This document shows, in pieces, positions 1 through 12,529 of a DNA stretch of 64,000 nucleotides. Under the pieces are notes generated by a model. That model saw only the letters and a list, made by a program, of their open reading frames with translations. It searched no databases and was not told where the DNA came from. A program made the position numbers and the translations under genes. The DNA lies in assembly GCA_951217055.1 (NCBI GenBank), contig OX578286.1, forward strand, positions 27,472,720 through 27,536,719. Reading direction: 5' to 3'. The stretch comes from Gerris lacustris. Its lineage: Eukaryota > Arthropoda > Insecta > Hemiptera > Gerridae. Numbering within the stretch: the first letter of the stretch is position 1; every line of letters starts with the position of its first letter.

Positions 1-377
1 AAAAGCAGTTTCTGAATTGAAATGTTTAGTGTATACATCTTAAAACAACCTAGAACCAAAACCTTCAAAATAGAAGACTAAAAAAACCACAAAGATATAG
101 AAAAGAGATTCGAATAATTCCTAGAGATACAAGAATAATAGGACAGATAGAAACATAAAGATATAATGTCAGAGATAGGATAATATATCTGCAGGAAGGA
201 GCCACCTGTTGCGGTTATAAGTTTTTCTTAATTCATCTTCTCAAAGCGGTTTTCCGGATTCATCTGTTTTCTGCGGTTATAAAACCTCGTTATTTCTATA
301 CTCCAAAGCAGACTGGGTGATCTTTTCAGGACGTTCTGTCAAAGAGAATAAAAAACACAAAAAAAGTCGCAGAGGGT
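1..377. other. Unassigned AT-rich sequence
   Basis: I see no open frame, RNA or recognisable repeat here apart from simple A-rich stretches. Confidence 0.5.
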
Positions 378-602
378 TTATACTTTTACGGGACCAACAA
401 TGGACTAATTATGACTTATCATCTAAATTTCATTTAAATTAGTCCAGTAGTTTTTAAGATGTGTTGGTTCACAAAAATTAAAAGACAGACAGACACGGAA
501 CTAAATATGTTCCCTGATGTCTGAAACTGATTTTTGTCTTGGAATTTTTGAAATCGGAGACGTAAAAATTGCCGCTACTTTCGATAATCTCGCAAGCAAA
601 GT
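378..602 (+). repeat. Family A interspersed repeat, 3' part
   Basis: The stretch matches the later half of the repeat I call family A: a 'gggaccaacaatggactaat' segment, then the GACAGACAGACACGGAAC tract, then 'ccctgatgtctgaaac' and 'cttggaatttttgaaatcgg'. The terminal hairpin is badly decayed. A second scrap of the opposite end of family A (TGCCAATTAATGTGGCACAT) follows at about 640-672. The element has no coding capacity. Confidence 0.7.
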
Positions 603-719
603 ATAAGGAATCCACGAAAAGAAATAAAAAAAATACTCTGCCAATTAATGTGGCACATAGCTTCCTCGCAAAGAAAAGACCAAATTAAGAAAAATACCTC
701 GATAAAAATAATCAAAAAG

Positions 720-1840
720 TTGGAACGGCGCGGCACTGTTCCAGTAAATATTTTATAAAGTTGAAGAAATTTAAACATTTGTTGGAAAAACAAAGCCTCC
801 AACAAGCACCAAAAGTTAGAACACATAAAATTAATTTAATAAACAAATATAAAACTGCAACCAAATCGTAGAAACCGCTGTATAAACAGTTTTTATTATT
901 TTACCCCCTCCCCCCCCCAAAAAAAAAAAAAACTAAAAATAACACAAAATAGAATATAACAAAAATTAATCTACTATGCAAGAGCTTTTCAACGATATAC
1001 ATCATATTATAAAAGATTAACTTTAACATTTGTACCCCTGTACTCTGAGGTACCAAAGTTATATTTTTAAAAAACAAACAAAACAAAAGGGCATTCATTT
1101 AACTAATAAATACATATAAATAAAAAAACCTAATATCAAAAAGTACTTAAACCCTTTAACCTACAACAAATTATAAATCGGTACAAAAGTATATGTACAA
1201 CATTTTTAAAAAATCAACAAATAAAATAGCTTTAATCTACATATCAAGGCCTTTAAAATGATATACGACACAATATTAAAAACAATAAAAAGTGGTCACG
1301 TGACACGGCGCACGGGAAAAAGTTTACTCTCATGTTCTCAGCAAGTAGGATGAACTAATAAAATAAAATATACTCAATTTAAAGAGCATTAGTGTGAGAT
1401 TCAATCGCCGCAATCAGAAATAAAATCGGCCAACTATTATAGAAACTATGGCCATTCAAAGACAAAAATGGAAAAAAATAAAACCAAAAAATCACAAAAT
1501 TATCACCATCTAGGCTACAACCGATGATGATACGACAAAAACTCATAGGATTTAAGTTGTAGATCTATTAAAATCAGTCACTACTTGTGCTATTTATTTT
1601 CTAATACGACTTACCGTTTAGCCGCAATAAGCCCCCAAACCAGCTTAAAAATCAAGTCACCCATTTTTATTATTTTAAGGGGGGAAGGAGGGTGAAACTT
1701 TGTATAGTTATTTTGGTTCACAATATGGACGTTGCGCGTCGAATGGCGCAAACCGCAAGTCTCCAGCTCTTCTGGAAGTGGGTAAACATTAATGTCGGTC
1801 AGTGAGTCAGTTAGCCATGCAGCTTTATAATATAAGACAT
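720..1840 (-). repeat. Family K repeat, inverted partner of 2776-3775
   Basis: The segment is the reverse complement of 2776-3775, with substitutions and small indels throughout. Landmarks are the outer end GGAACGGCGCGGCACTGTTCC, the poly-C/poly-A tract near 905-935, the 'gtcacgtgacacggcgcac' block near 1296, and the inner end with 'cacttccagaagagct' in reverse near 1770. Small open frames inside it are not conserved in the partner copy, so I do not call a gene. A weaker relative lies at 25000-25270. It looks like a roughly 1-kb non-autonomous element of unknown class. Confidence 0.7.
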
Positions 1841-1855
1841 ATTAATTGACCACGA

Positions 1856-2277
1856 TTTAAAGTGCGCAGACGGTTGAAATTAGGCACGTGTTACCTGCAG
1901 GCTACTTTCGACAAACCATAAAAATTTCATAATAATGAGATGATTACACTTAAAGATATGGCTGTAAATAAATGTATGTTTGTGAGCATGTGGATGACAA
2001 ACAAATAAGCGCAGAAGGTTGAAACTTATATGGGACCAACAATGGGCTAATTATGACCTACCATCCAAATTTCATTAAAATTGGACGTGTAGTTTTTAAG
2101 ATATGGTGGTTCGCAAAAATTGAACGACAGACCGACAGACAGACACGGAACCAAAAATGTTCCCTGATGTCTGAAACGGATTTCTGTCTTGGAATTTTTG
2201 AAATCGGAGACCTAAAATATTTTCGTTCTTCAGAACGATCACATAGCTTCCGTTAGCTTCGTTAAGCTCGGAAGCAA
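1856..2277 (+). repeat. Family A interspersed repeat
   Basis: A copy beginning at the 'gcgcagacggttgaaatt' segment and running to the terminal hairpin region (CACATAGCTTCCGTTAGC...). It contains the short GACAGACAGACACGGAACC tract. It occupies the spacer between the two inverted family K copies. Confidence 0.75.
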
Positions 2278-2775
2278 AATATGTTCAAACGCCTTAAATA
2301 TCATTCCCTTGATTTGGAGGGATGTTTTTTTTGGCATAAGTACAAAGTTTCAAATGTATGTTTGAGTACTTTTTAAGAAGAGGTGCGTTAACGAGAGTCA
2401 GATAAACTCAAGAAATTATAGGGGTCCTTGGTTTTTCTACGGACTTAAAAATGAGAAAGTAAGCAATAATTGAATTATGATATTAAATTGAAATATTAGA
2501 CATTTATAGAAAATGGAACCCTATAATTTGATTATTATCTACTAGAGAACAAAAAAAAAAAAAAAAAAATCTATAAGATGTTAACGATGAACAGATGTTA
2601 TTTAAGAAGGCAGTGGCCATATGCTGCAGGTGCATCTTAGGGTTCATTTACTCTTCGCTTTTGAACAAAGACATTTTATATGCAAGAGTTTTCGAGTATA
2701 ATTATAATTTGTGTTCAATTTTTTAAAATAATTTGACAGTAAGTTGCATCTTTGCATCTTATGTTTTATAAAACA
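2278..2775. other. Unassigned AT-rich spacer
   Basis: Nothing recognisable except an 18-19 bp A run near 2551-2569. Confidence 0.4.
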
Positions 2776-3775
2776 ATCTATATACTATAAAGCCGCATGG
2801 CTAACTCACTCACTCACTCACTGACATTAATGTTTACCCACTTCCAGAAGAGCTAGAGACTTGAGGTTTGCGCCATTCGACGCGCAATGTCCATATTGTG
2901 AACCAAAATAAGTATAAAAAGTTTACTTTTCCCACTCCTTCCCCCCCTAAAATAATAAAAATGGCCTACTTTATTTTTTAGCTGTTTTGGGGCTTGTTGC
3001 GGCTGAACGGTAAGTCGTATTGGAAATCAGATAGCACCAGCGGTAACTGATTTTAAAAGATCTACAACTTTGGTTCTATGACTTTTTGTCGTAACTCTAT
3101 CGGTTGTACCCGAAATAGTGTTTATTTTGACATTTTTTTTGTTTTCATTGTTTCAATTTGTTTACTTTGAATGACCGTATTTTTTACAATTGTAGACCGA
3201 TTTTATTTCTGATTGGGGCGCTTAAATCTCACACTAATGCTCTTTAAATTGAGTATATTGTATTTCATTAGTTCATCCTATTTGCTGAGAACATGAGAGT
3301 ACAGTTTTTCTTGTGTGCCGTGTCACGAGACCACTTTTTTTGGTTTTTATTATGGTGTCGTATATCATTTGAAAGGCCTTGATTTGCACATTAAAGCTAT
3401 TATATTTATTTATTTTTTAAAAATGTTGTACACGTACTTTTGTACCGATTTATAATTTTGTTGTAGGTTAAAGGGTTTAAATAATTTTTTGTTATTAGGT
3501 TATTTTATATATATTTATTTATTAGTTAAATTAATGCCTTGAATAGTGGATTAATTTTTGTTACGTTCTATTATGTGGTATTTTTAGTTTTGAGGGGGGT
3601 AAAATTGAAAAAACTGTTTATATAGCGATTTTTACTATTTTTTTTTTTTTTTTTAATTAAATTTATTATATGTGCGTTACCAGTTGGCGCATGTTGAAGG
3701 CTTTGTTTTTCCGAAAAATCTTAGTTAGTACCAAAGTTATTAAATATTTACTGGTACTGGAACAGTGCCGGCCGT
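2776..3775 (+). repeat. Family K repeat, forward copy
   Basis: Inverted partner of 720-1840. It begins next to a (CTCA)n run ('aactcactcactcactcact') and ends with GGTACTGGAACAGTGCCGGC. The spacer between the two copies is about 0.94 kb and holds a family A copy. Confidence 0.7.
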
Positions 3776-4135
3776 AAGAAGAGACAGAGACGGGAATATG
3801 TCCGATGTTCGACCTTCCTATGCCCTCCTGTCGCTCTTGTCAACCCACCTTACTCAATCCTCTCCACAGCCTAGATACTAGCTCTCTTTCTTACCTTTGC
3901 ACTGTTTGATAACTTTGTCATTTATAGACTGCGAATTATAACTTAACTTCCTACATTATTACCAGATCTTACCAGTACCGACTACTATACAAGTACCTGG
4001 CATATATCTACCTGGCCACTCGCCGGGCAAAGGCTGGCCGCAGGCCAGCCAAGACCGGCGAGTTGTATATAATAAAGGTCTAAGTCTCGCCTAATTGTAT
4101 ATTTTGTTATTATAGCAGTACTTGCCGACGTATTT
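3776..4135. other. GC-richer segment with a nested hairpin
   Basis: This stretch is richer in G and C than its surroundings. At 4018-4063 it contains a nested palindrome: outer arms ACTCGCCGG / CCGGCGAGT and inner arms GGCTGGCC / GGCCAGCC around GCA. A TATATAATAAA motif follows at about 4065. A TATA/poly(A)-like signal behind a structured segment could mark an old LTR, but I see no second copy, so the class is open. Confidence 0.35.
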
Positions 4136-4155
4136 TATATTATATTGAAATATAC

Positions 4156-4756
4156 AAATAAATCGGTGAGTTTAAAAATTAGTACAAGTCCAAAAATTGT
4201 TATTTATAAATTGAAAGTTTTCTTATGTGGACTTGAGAGGTTTTCTTATGTAGAGTTATTTATAAAGTTGTTATTTAGAGTTAACTTAAGGCGGCTTTCA
4301 CACTGCGTGCAAGACCGAATAAGGCCAATTCCGTTTGAGAAGCATATACATGTATTAGTGTATTAGCATGGGTCTATTCACTTTAAACTCCGATCGAGAC
4401 CGGGCCGAGCGAGACTAAGTGTTTTCGGCGACCGAAAACGCTTAGCTAACAAAAACGCTCCAAAAAAACGCCCGAGTCGGCTCGGTCTCACTTAGTCTCG
4501 CTCGGCCCGGTCTCGATCGGAGTTTAAAGTGAATAGACCCATGCTAATACATGTATATGCTTCTCAAACGGAATTGGCCTTATTCGGGCTCGCTCGGTCT
4601 CGCACGCAGTGTGAAAGCCGCCTTAAGTTAACTCTAAATAACAACTTTATAAATAACTCTACATAAGAAAACCTCTCAAGTCCACATAAGAAAACTTTCA
4701 ATTTATAAATAACAATTTTTGGACTTGTACTGATTTTTAAACTCACCGATTTATTT
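4156..4756. repeat. Large inverted repeat, about 266-bp arms
   Basis: The left arm (4156-4421) and right arm (4489-4756) are near-perfect reverse complements around a 67-bp spacer. The arms include the sequence flanking the inner transposon termini (for example 'cttgagaggttttcttatg'), so a terminal-repeat element and its neighbour were duplicated in inverted orientation. Short ORFs in the two arms encode the same peptide only because the arms are copies of each other. Confidence 0.85.
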
Positions 4757-4949
4757 AGCGTTTTTGTTAGCTAACAAAAACGCTCGAAAAAAACGCCCGA
4801 GTCGGCTCGGTCTCGCTCAGTCTCGCTCGGCCCGGTCTTACTCAGCGATTAATGTGAATAGACCCATGCTAATACATTGCTAATACATTAATTTGCTTCA
4901 CAAGCGGAATCGGTCTCGCTCGGTCTCGCCCGCAGTGTGAAAGCCGCCT
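4289..4949. mobile_element. Nested TIR element (MITE-like)
   Basis: The terminus AGGCGGCTTTCACACTGCG starts at 4289, and its reverse complement occurs twice, at 4605-4623 and 4931-4949. That gives a 335-bp inner element and a second, outer right end. Between them the GC-rich motif CGAGTCGGCTCGGTCTC and the 'gcgtttttgttagctaac' segment are repeated. The long TIRs and absence of coding sequence fit a MITE. I cannot assign a superfamily because no clean target duplication is visible. Confidence 0.6.
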
Positions 4950-4954
4950 AAAAC

Positions 4955-5270
4955 AACCTGCCAATTAGTGTGGCACATAGCTTCCTCGCGTCCTATTTCA
5001 TATAGTTTAATTATTTTATGCTTTTACAACATATTATTGTCAAATTTATTTAATTTTCCCTCTGTTTTATAAATTTGCCAATATTGTTTTCATTTTTTAA
5101 ATGAATTAAAGTATCAATTTAGCAAAATTTATAGAGCGCAGACGGTTGAAATATATCTGGGGCTATTTGTATTTGTGGGCTTATTTTGACAAACCATTCA
5201 AATTACATAAAAAACCAGATGAATACTTTTGAAGATATAGGTGTAAATAAAAATATTTTTACGGCACTTT
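4955..5270 (+). repeat. Family A repeat, 5' part
   Basis: It starts with the conserved end TGCCAATTAGTGTGGCACAT and runs through 'gcgcagacggttgaaat' to 'gaagatataggtgtaaataa', where the copy breaks off. Confidence 0.7.
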
Positions 5271-5279
5271 ATTGGCCCC

Positions 5280-5775
5280 TAATAAAGGTGGAGGTAGCCC
5301 CTATTTGGTGTTAGGAGGTGGTTAGTGGTGTTTTTTGGTGTTAAGAGGTGGTTAGTGGTGTTTTTTGGTGTTAAGAGGTGGTTAGTGGTGTTTTTTTGGT
5401 GTTAAGAGGTGGTTATTGGTGGTTTTTGGTGTTTGGAGGTGGTTAGAGGTTTTTTTTTGGTGTTAGGAGGTGGTTAGTGGGGTTTTTTGTTGTTGGGAGG
5501 TGGTTAGTGGTGTTTGGAGGTAGTTAGTGGTGTTTGGGGGTATTAGGAGGTGGTTAGTGGTGTTTGGGGGTATTAGGAGGTGGTTAGTGGTGTTTTGGGG
5601 TGTTAAGAGGTGGTTAGAGGTTTTTTTTGGTGTTAGGAGGTGGTTAGTGGTGGTTTTTGTTGTTAGGAGGTGGTTAGTGGTGTTTAGGGGTGTTAGGAGG
5701 TGGTTAGTGATGTTTGGGGGTGTTAGGAGGTGGTTAGTGGTGTTTTGGGGGGTGTTAGAAGAAAGTTAGAAGCAT
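5280..5775 (+). repeat. G/T-rich minisatellite, about 27-31 bp units
   Basis: About 16 head-to-tail units of the form GGTGGTTAGTGGTGTTTTGG with variable spacer length. The G is strongly biased to the plus strand with repeated GGGG and GGTGG runs. The apparent 80-residue ORF (RRWLVVFGGV repeats) follows from the repeat and is not a gene. Confidence 0.9.
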
Positions 5776-5874
5776 TTTGGGGGGATCAGAGGTAGTTGAC
5801 CGATTTTTTGTACAATGACCGTTTTGTTTGAACAAATTAGACCCATGTTTTGGTCATGATCAATAGTACAAACA

Positions 5875-5876
<2 letters not shown>

Positions 5877-5943
<67 letters not shown>
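5877..5943. repeat. (TA)n microsatellite
   Basis: Pure alternating TA of about 67 bp, followed by a short (TG)n. Confidence 0.95.
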
Positions 5944-5947
<4 letters not shown>

Positions 5948-6610
5948 GTGTGTGTGTGTGTATGTATATATAGTACAGGAAAACTTTATTTGAAGCGTGA
6001 GAACGTAGGATGTGTTGTTTGTGTATAAAATAATGTTAATAATGGATTTTTTTCCTCCAAAACTTCTACAACATTATTTTCGGCCACTATTCCTTCTCTA
6101 TTGTTATTTTCGCTCTGTTGTATAGTCATATATTTGTATTTCATTAAAAAAACGCAAGAACGGAAAATATGTTTTTCTAGAATGTTGTAGTGAGTCTTTA
6201 TAACGAGTTAAAAACTCTGATTAATCCTAGAGAGAGGAAATATGTTAAACAATTTTTTTCTTTCTTTTTACTACAAACATAATAACATATAATTATTAAA
6301 AAAAAAAAAAAAGCCCCCTAAAAAGTAAAGGAACTCCCTCGACTAATTTAAACAATAACTTTAAGGAACTAAAAAAAAAATTATAATTATTTTTCACACA
6401 CTCACACGCATATATATATATATATATATTTGTATTTATACTTAGAGAGAGAGAGAGAGAGAGAACAAGGTTAAGAATGTAGATGGATAGAGAAATGGGA
6501 AGAAAACAATTGTTATAGAGGTTAAGTGTTAAAATGGTGGTAAATAATGAAGCTATCATTGATACTTTGTTTCACTGAATTCCTACCGGGACTTTAAGCA
6601 ACATATTTTA
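5944..6610. other. Unassigned sequence with short simple repeats
   Basis: Holds a short (TA)n near 6411-6430, a (GA)n at about 6445-6463 and A runs near 6299-6312. No gene is seen. Confidence 0.4.
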
Positions 6611-6621
6611 TGACACATATT

Positions 6622-6990
6622 ATTTTGCTTCCCGGCTTACCGAAGGTTAACGAAGCTATGTCAACGTTCTGAAGAGCGGATATATTTGTGTCACCGATTT
6701 CAAAAATACCAAGATAAAAATCAGTTTCAGATATCAGAGAACATTTTTAGTTCCGTGTTTGTCTGTCGGTCTGTCGCTCAATATTTGCAAACCAACATAT
6801 CTTAAAAACTACTCGTCTAATTTTAATGAAATTTGTATGGTTGGTCATAATTAGCCCATTGTTGGTCCCATTTAAGTTTTAAACTTTTGCGGTCATTTGT
6901 TTCTTTTCCACATACACGCGCAAAATACCTTTATTTACACCTATATCTTCAATAGTATACTCATCTGATTTTTATGAATGTTGGATGAAA
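6622..6990 (-). repeat. Family A repeat, minus strand
   Basis: It opens with the degenerate terminal hairpin (GCTTCCCGGCTTACCGAAGG), then the 'cagatatcagagaacattt' and GTCTGTCGGTCTGTCG tracts, and continues to the 'cacctatatcttcaatagta' segment in reverse. Confidence 0.75.
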
Positions 6991-7062
6991 TTTAGATTGT
7001 TAATGATTAGCATTTGACAAAAGCAAATCATTAACAAGCTGTTGCTCGTACAGGAATTATAA

Positions 7063-7500
7063 AATAGTATATTATGTTACTTGGCTGTGAAGTGAGTTTT
7101 TTCTTTACCGCGGCAATTATTTTACTAAAGGACGGTGCCAAGGTAAAGAAAAAACACTTCACAGTGGTGTAGCATATGCTATTTTTTCCGAGGTAGCAGA
7201 TAATGAAAAAACATTAAATATTAATCAATAATCATTATTATAATAATAACAAATATTAGAACATACTTAAGATTTAAAAAAAAAGAAACCTTAAAATGAG
7301 GTTACACTATAACAAAAGATAAATAAAACGTATTGACATCTAGTGGATTTTAATCATACTAAGAAGCATTTCTGCAAAGATTGCAGCGCTAAAACGGAAG
7401 TTTTGATAACTACCAGCACAAAAGAAAAAAATTGTTACGTTATTTTTTCAAATTCAAATTTTTTCATAGCCTACCACGGAAAAATGGATTTTCTTTGTTT
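7063..7500 (+). repeat. Family E repeat, forward copy
   Basis: About 440 bp matching 11235-11768 in reverse complement. At one end it has an internal inverted repeat: GTGAAGTGAGTTTTTTCTTT ... AAAGAAAAAACACTTCAC. The far end is 'cctaccacggaaaaatgg'. No coding capacity is apparent. Confidence 0.75.
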
Positions 7501-8683
<1,183 letters not shown>

Positions 8684-9270
8684 AAAAAATCGGTCCGAGG
8701 CAACTCAGACAAACTTTCTCATATACGAGTTCATAATTATTTAGCCCAGTGTTTTCCATTTATTAGTTTTCGTTTGTAAATTTAATTATTATTGTGCATT
8801 TCATTAAAATTTATCATAAAAATAACTTCTCCCGGGCGGGGAATCGAACCCGGGCTCTCTCGGTCCGCGTTTTAAGCTTTTTTCTCAGGAACTAGATTTT
8901 TGTCGGGAAAACGGCTTATATCGTTGGATTCGTATTTAATTGGACTATATTTTAGAATTGTTTAATCAAAATCGTCGGAACCGTTTTCGAGAAATAATTT
9001 TTTTCCACGTTTTTTCAGAGTTTTTGGGGGTTAGCGCCCCTAAATTTGGAGCTAAAATTCATTTCTCGATTTCGCCTCGGGGTATGATTTTTCTGAACAT
9101 GTATGCCAAATTTCGTCAAAATCTGCCCAGTAGTTTAGGCTTCAGGCGTCTGCACAGACGACAGACAGACATTTTTTAAAAACCACTTTTTTGGACTCAG
9201 GGGACCTCAAAACGTGTTAATCCATCAAAATCTCAAAATCGAATTTTCTCTTTGTATGAGAAAGTAAAAA
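8684..9270 (-). repeat. Family B repeat with tRNA-like B box
   Basis: About 590 bp. On the minus strand it contains GGGTTCGATTCCCCGCC (about 8838-8855 in plus coordinates), a good match to the pol III B box GGTTCGANNCC followed by a T-arm-like complement. I find no convincing A box at the expected distance, so this may be a tRNA-derived SINE with a decayed head. The other end carries 'atgccaaatttcgtcaaaat' and a GACAGACAGACA tail. Relatives lie at 13590, 22130, 40985, 47895 and 61180. Confidence 0.6.
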
Positions 9271-9367
9271 TCGGCCCCATAAATCGAATAAAACTTTATG
9301 ATATCGGTTATGGTTATGATATATACTGTATTTAAATCCTATTATAAACTTTAATTTTAATTGATTT

Positions 9368-9930
9368 ATTGCTTCCGAGCTTACCGAAGGTAACGGAAGC
9401 TATGTGATCGTTCTGAAGAAAGAAAATATTTGATGTCTCCCATTTCAAAAATTCCAAGACAGAAATCCGTTTCAGACATCAGGGAACATTTTTTGGTTCC
9501 GTATCTGTCGTCGGTTTGTTTGTCTGTCGGTCTGTCACACAATGTTTGCGAAACCACATATATTAAAAACTCTAGGTCCGATTTTAATGAAATTTGTATG
9601 GTAGGTCATAATCAGCTCATTGTTAGTCCCATATAAATTTCAACCTTATGCGCCTATTATTTTCACTTTCACATGCGCACAAACATACATTTTTTTTTTT
9701 ATACCCATATCTCTAAAAGTACTAATCTGATTTTTATAAAATTTTGATAGCTCGTAGAAAGTAGCCAGCAGATAGCTCAGATTAATTTCTTAAATTTTGC
9801 TAAATTGATACTTACATTTATTTAAAAAAAAAAAAAAAAATACAACTTTGATTAAATAAAAACGGGGGAAACAATTAAAGTCTGTAATAGGAATCGAAGG
9901 AGCTATGTGCCATACCAATTGGCAGTCTAT
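9368..9930 (-). repeat. Family A repeat, near full-length
   Basis: Both conserved ends are present. The hairpin end GCTTCCGAGCTTACCGAAGG is at the left, and the other end (ATGTGCCATACCAATTGGCA in reverse) is near 9906-9926, giving a length of about 560 bp. Next to the terminal hairpin sits a second short palindrome, CGTTCT-GA-AGAA. There is no long ORF, so the family is non-autonomous. Confidence 0.8.
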
Positions 9931-10119
9931 GTTTTAACATATTTAAAAAGTGTTAAACAGGTGGTTGTTCACTTCTACTTTTTGATTTTTAATAACATCA
10001 AATTTATTTTTGGCAATATATCGGGAGCTAGATTTTACCCTGACTTGAAGAGACATAATTAAATTCTTATTTATATGGACTACAAATAGGGGCTTAAGGG
10101 CGCAATCTGAGCTGACATT

Positions 10120-10690
10120 CTCAATAATATGCAGTGTTACACTTAACTCTGTTATTGTTAAATTAAAGCATCCAGTGTAACTCTGTTACGTGGACATGAA
10201 GTAATTTAACTAACTCTGTTACTCTTGAATTAAAGCAGTCAGTGTAACTCTGTTACGTGGACATGAAGTAATTTAACTAACTCTGTTACTCTTGAATTAA
10301 AGCAGTCAGTGTAACTCTGTTACGTGGACATGAAGTAATTTAACTAACTCTGTTACTCTTGAATTAAAGCAGTCAGTGTAACTCTGTTACGTGGACATGA
10401 AGTAATTTAACTAACTCTGTTACTCTTGAATTAAAGCAGTCAGTGTAACTCTGTTACGTGGACATGAATTAATTTGACTAACTCTGTTACTCCTGAATTA
10501 AAGCAGTCAGTGTAACTCTGTTACGTGGACATTAAGTAATTTGACTAACTCTGTTAGTCTTGAATTAAAGCAGTCAGTTTAACTCTGTTACGTAGATACA
10601 AAGTAATATGACTAACTCTGTTATTCTTGAATTAAAGCATTCAGTGTAACTCTGTTACGTGGACATGAAGTAATTTGTCTAACTCCGTTA
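10120..10690 (+). repeat. 67-bp tandem array
   Basis: About eight units with a period of 67 bp (for example 10201 to 10268). Each holds CTCTGTTACGTGGACATGAA and 'taactctgttactcttgaat'. The central units are almost identical, indicating recent amplification. Confidence 0.95.
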
Positions 10691-12480
10691 CTCTTATTTG
10701 AAGTAGTTCGTCTAACTCACTTACTCATACACGAAGCTGTTTGTCTAACTCAGTTACTCGTACATGAAGTAGTTCTTCTAACTCAGTCATATTTAAGCAT
10801 TTATTGGAACTCTTTTACTCCTATATGAAGTAGTTCATCTAACTCAGTTATTCGTACACGAAGTAGTTCGTCTAACTCAGTTACTTATACACGAAGTCGA
10901 AGTAGTATGTCTAACTCTGTTACTCATATATGCAATAATTTAATATAACTCTTTCACTTCCATAAGAACCAGTTTGTCTAACTCTCTTACTAATAAGCAA
11001 AGAAATAGTTAGTCTCACTCTTTTACTCTTATAAAAGTAGTATGACTAACTCTGTTTCCTACTAATACACTAAATTGTTCTTCTGACTCTGTTACTCCTA
11101 TATTTAAGCATTTAGTGTCTCTTTTACTCCATAAGAAGGAGTTTGTCTAACTTTCTTACTAATAAATTAAAAAAAATTAGTGCAGCTCTTTTACTCTTAA
11201 AAGAATTAGTCTCACTCTTTTACTCTTAAAAAAGTAGTTTTTCCGTGGTAGGCTGTGAAATAGTAACTTTAGAGCCTAAAAAACATAGCTAAAATCCATT
11301 TTTTCATTACGTGGACTTAAAAAATCTTTTCATTACTCCTAGCTGTAAAGAAAAAATCTTTTACGTCCTAGGCACTAAAAGATTTTTTCTTTACGGCGGG
11401 TAGTTGTCAAAACTTCCGTTAGTAGTGCTGCAGTCTTTGTAGAAATGCTTCTAGTACGATAAAAATCCGCTAGATGTCAATGCGTTTTGTTTATCTTTTC
11501 TTATAGTGTAACCTCATTATAAGCTTTCTTTTTTTAAGTCTTAAGTATGTACTAATATTTGTTATTATTATATATTGATTAGTGATTAATATTTAATGTT
11601 TTTTCATTGTCTGCTACCTCGGAAAAAATAGCATATGCTACGCGACTTTGAAGTGTTTTTTCTTTACCTTGGCAATATTTACTGTCTCGCTTCGCTCGAC
11701 AGTAAATGTAATTGCCGCGGTAAAGAAAAAACTCACTTCACAGCCTTGTAACATAATATACTATTGTCTAACTCTGTTACCTACTCATACACAAAATAGT
11801 TTGTCTAACTCTGTTACTCCTATATTTATGCATTTATTGTATCTTTTACTCCTATATAAAGCAGTTTGTGTAACTCTCTTGATAGTAGAGGATGAAATTG
11901 GTCTTACTCTCTCACTCTTAAAATAAATATTGAGTCTAACGTCTAACTCTTTTATTCTTATAAAATTAGTTTGTCTAACTCTGTTACTCCTATATTTATG
12001 CATTTGGTGTCTTTTTTACTCCCATATAAAGCAGTTTGTCTAACTCTCTTAATAGTATAGGATGAAATGTGTCTAACTCTTTCAGTCCTACAAGACATAT
12101 TTAGTCTAACTCTTTTACTCTTATAAAATTAGTTTGACTAACTCTGTTACTTAAACTCATACACGAAATAGTTTGTCCAACTCTATTACTCCTATATTTA
12201 TGCATTTAGTGTCTCTTTTACTCCCATATAAAGTCTTTTTGTCTAACCCTTTTAATAGTAAGTTAAAGGATGAAATTGGTCTAACTCTTTCACTCCTAAA
12301 AGAAATATTTAGTTAAACTCTTATAAAATTAGTTTGTCTAACTCGTTTATTCCTATATTTATGCATTCAGTGTCTCTTTTTCTAACTCTTTTAATATTAC
12401 AGGGAGAAATTGGACTAACTCTTTTACTCGTATACAAGTAGTTAGTGAATTCAGTTACTCCCCTATGAAGTAAATAACTC
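10691..12480 (+). repeat. Degenerate continuation of the 67-bp array
   Basis: The motif 'gtctaactctgttactccta' recurs about every 30-70 bp with drift. The array is interrupted at 11235-11768 by a family E copy and resumes afterwards in the same phase of motif use. Confidence 0.8.
11235..11768 (-). mobile_element. Family E copy inserted in the tandem array
   Basis: Reverse complement of 7063-7500. Its left end is TTTTTCCGTGGTAGG and its right end is the 'aaactcacttcacagcc' palindrome followed by 'ttgtaacataatatacta'. The tandem array lies on both sides, so the element landed after the array had formed. I could not read a target-site duplication with confidence. Confidence 0.7.
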
Positions 12481-12529
12481 TAGTAGGAAGGTTTGACGCT
12501 GGTTATCCCTCCATATAATTTATCACTCG

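Noticed and set aside
9400..9445. Family A end read as a hammerhead (CTGAAGA...CGAAA)
   Set aside because: There is no stem II between the core and GAAA, and the flanks do not pair as stem I; the match comes from the CGTTCT/AGAACG palindrome.
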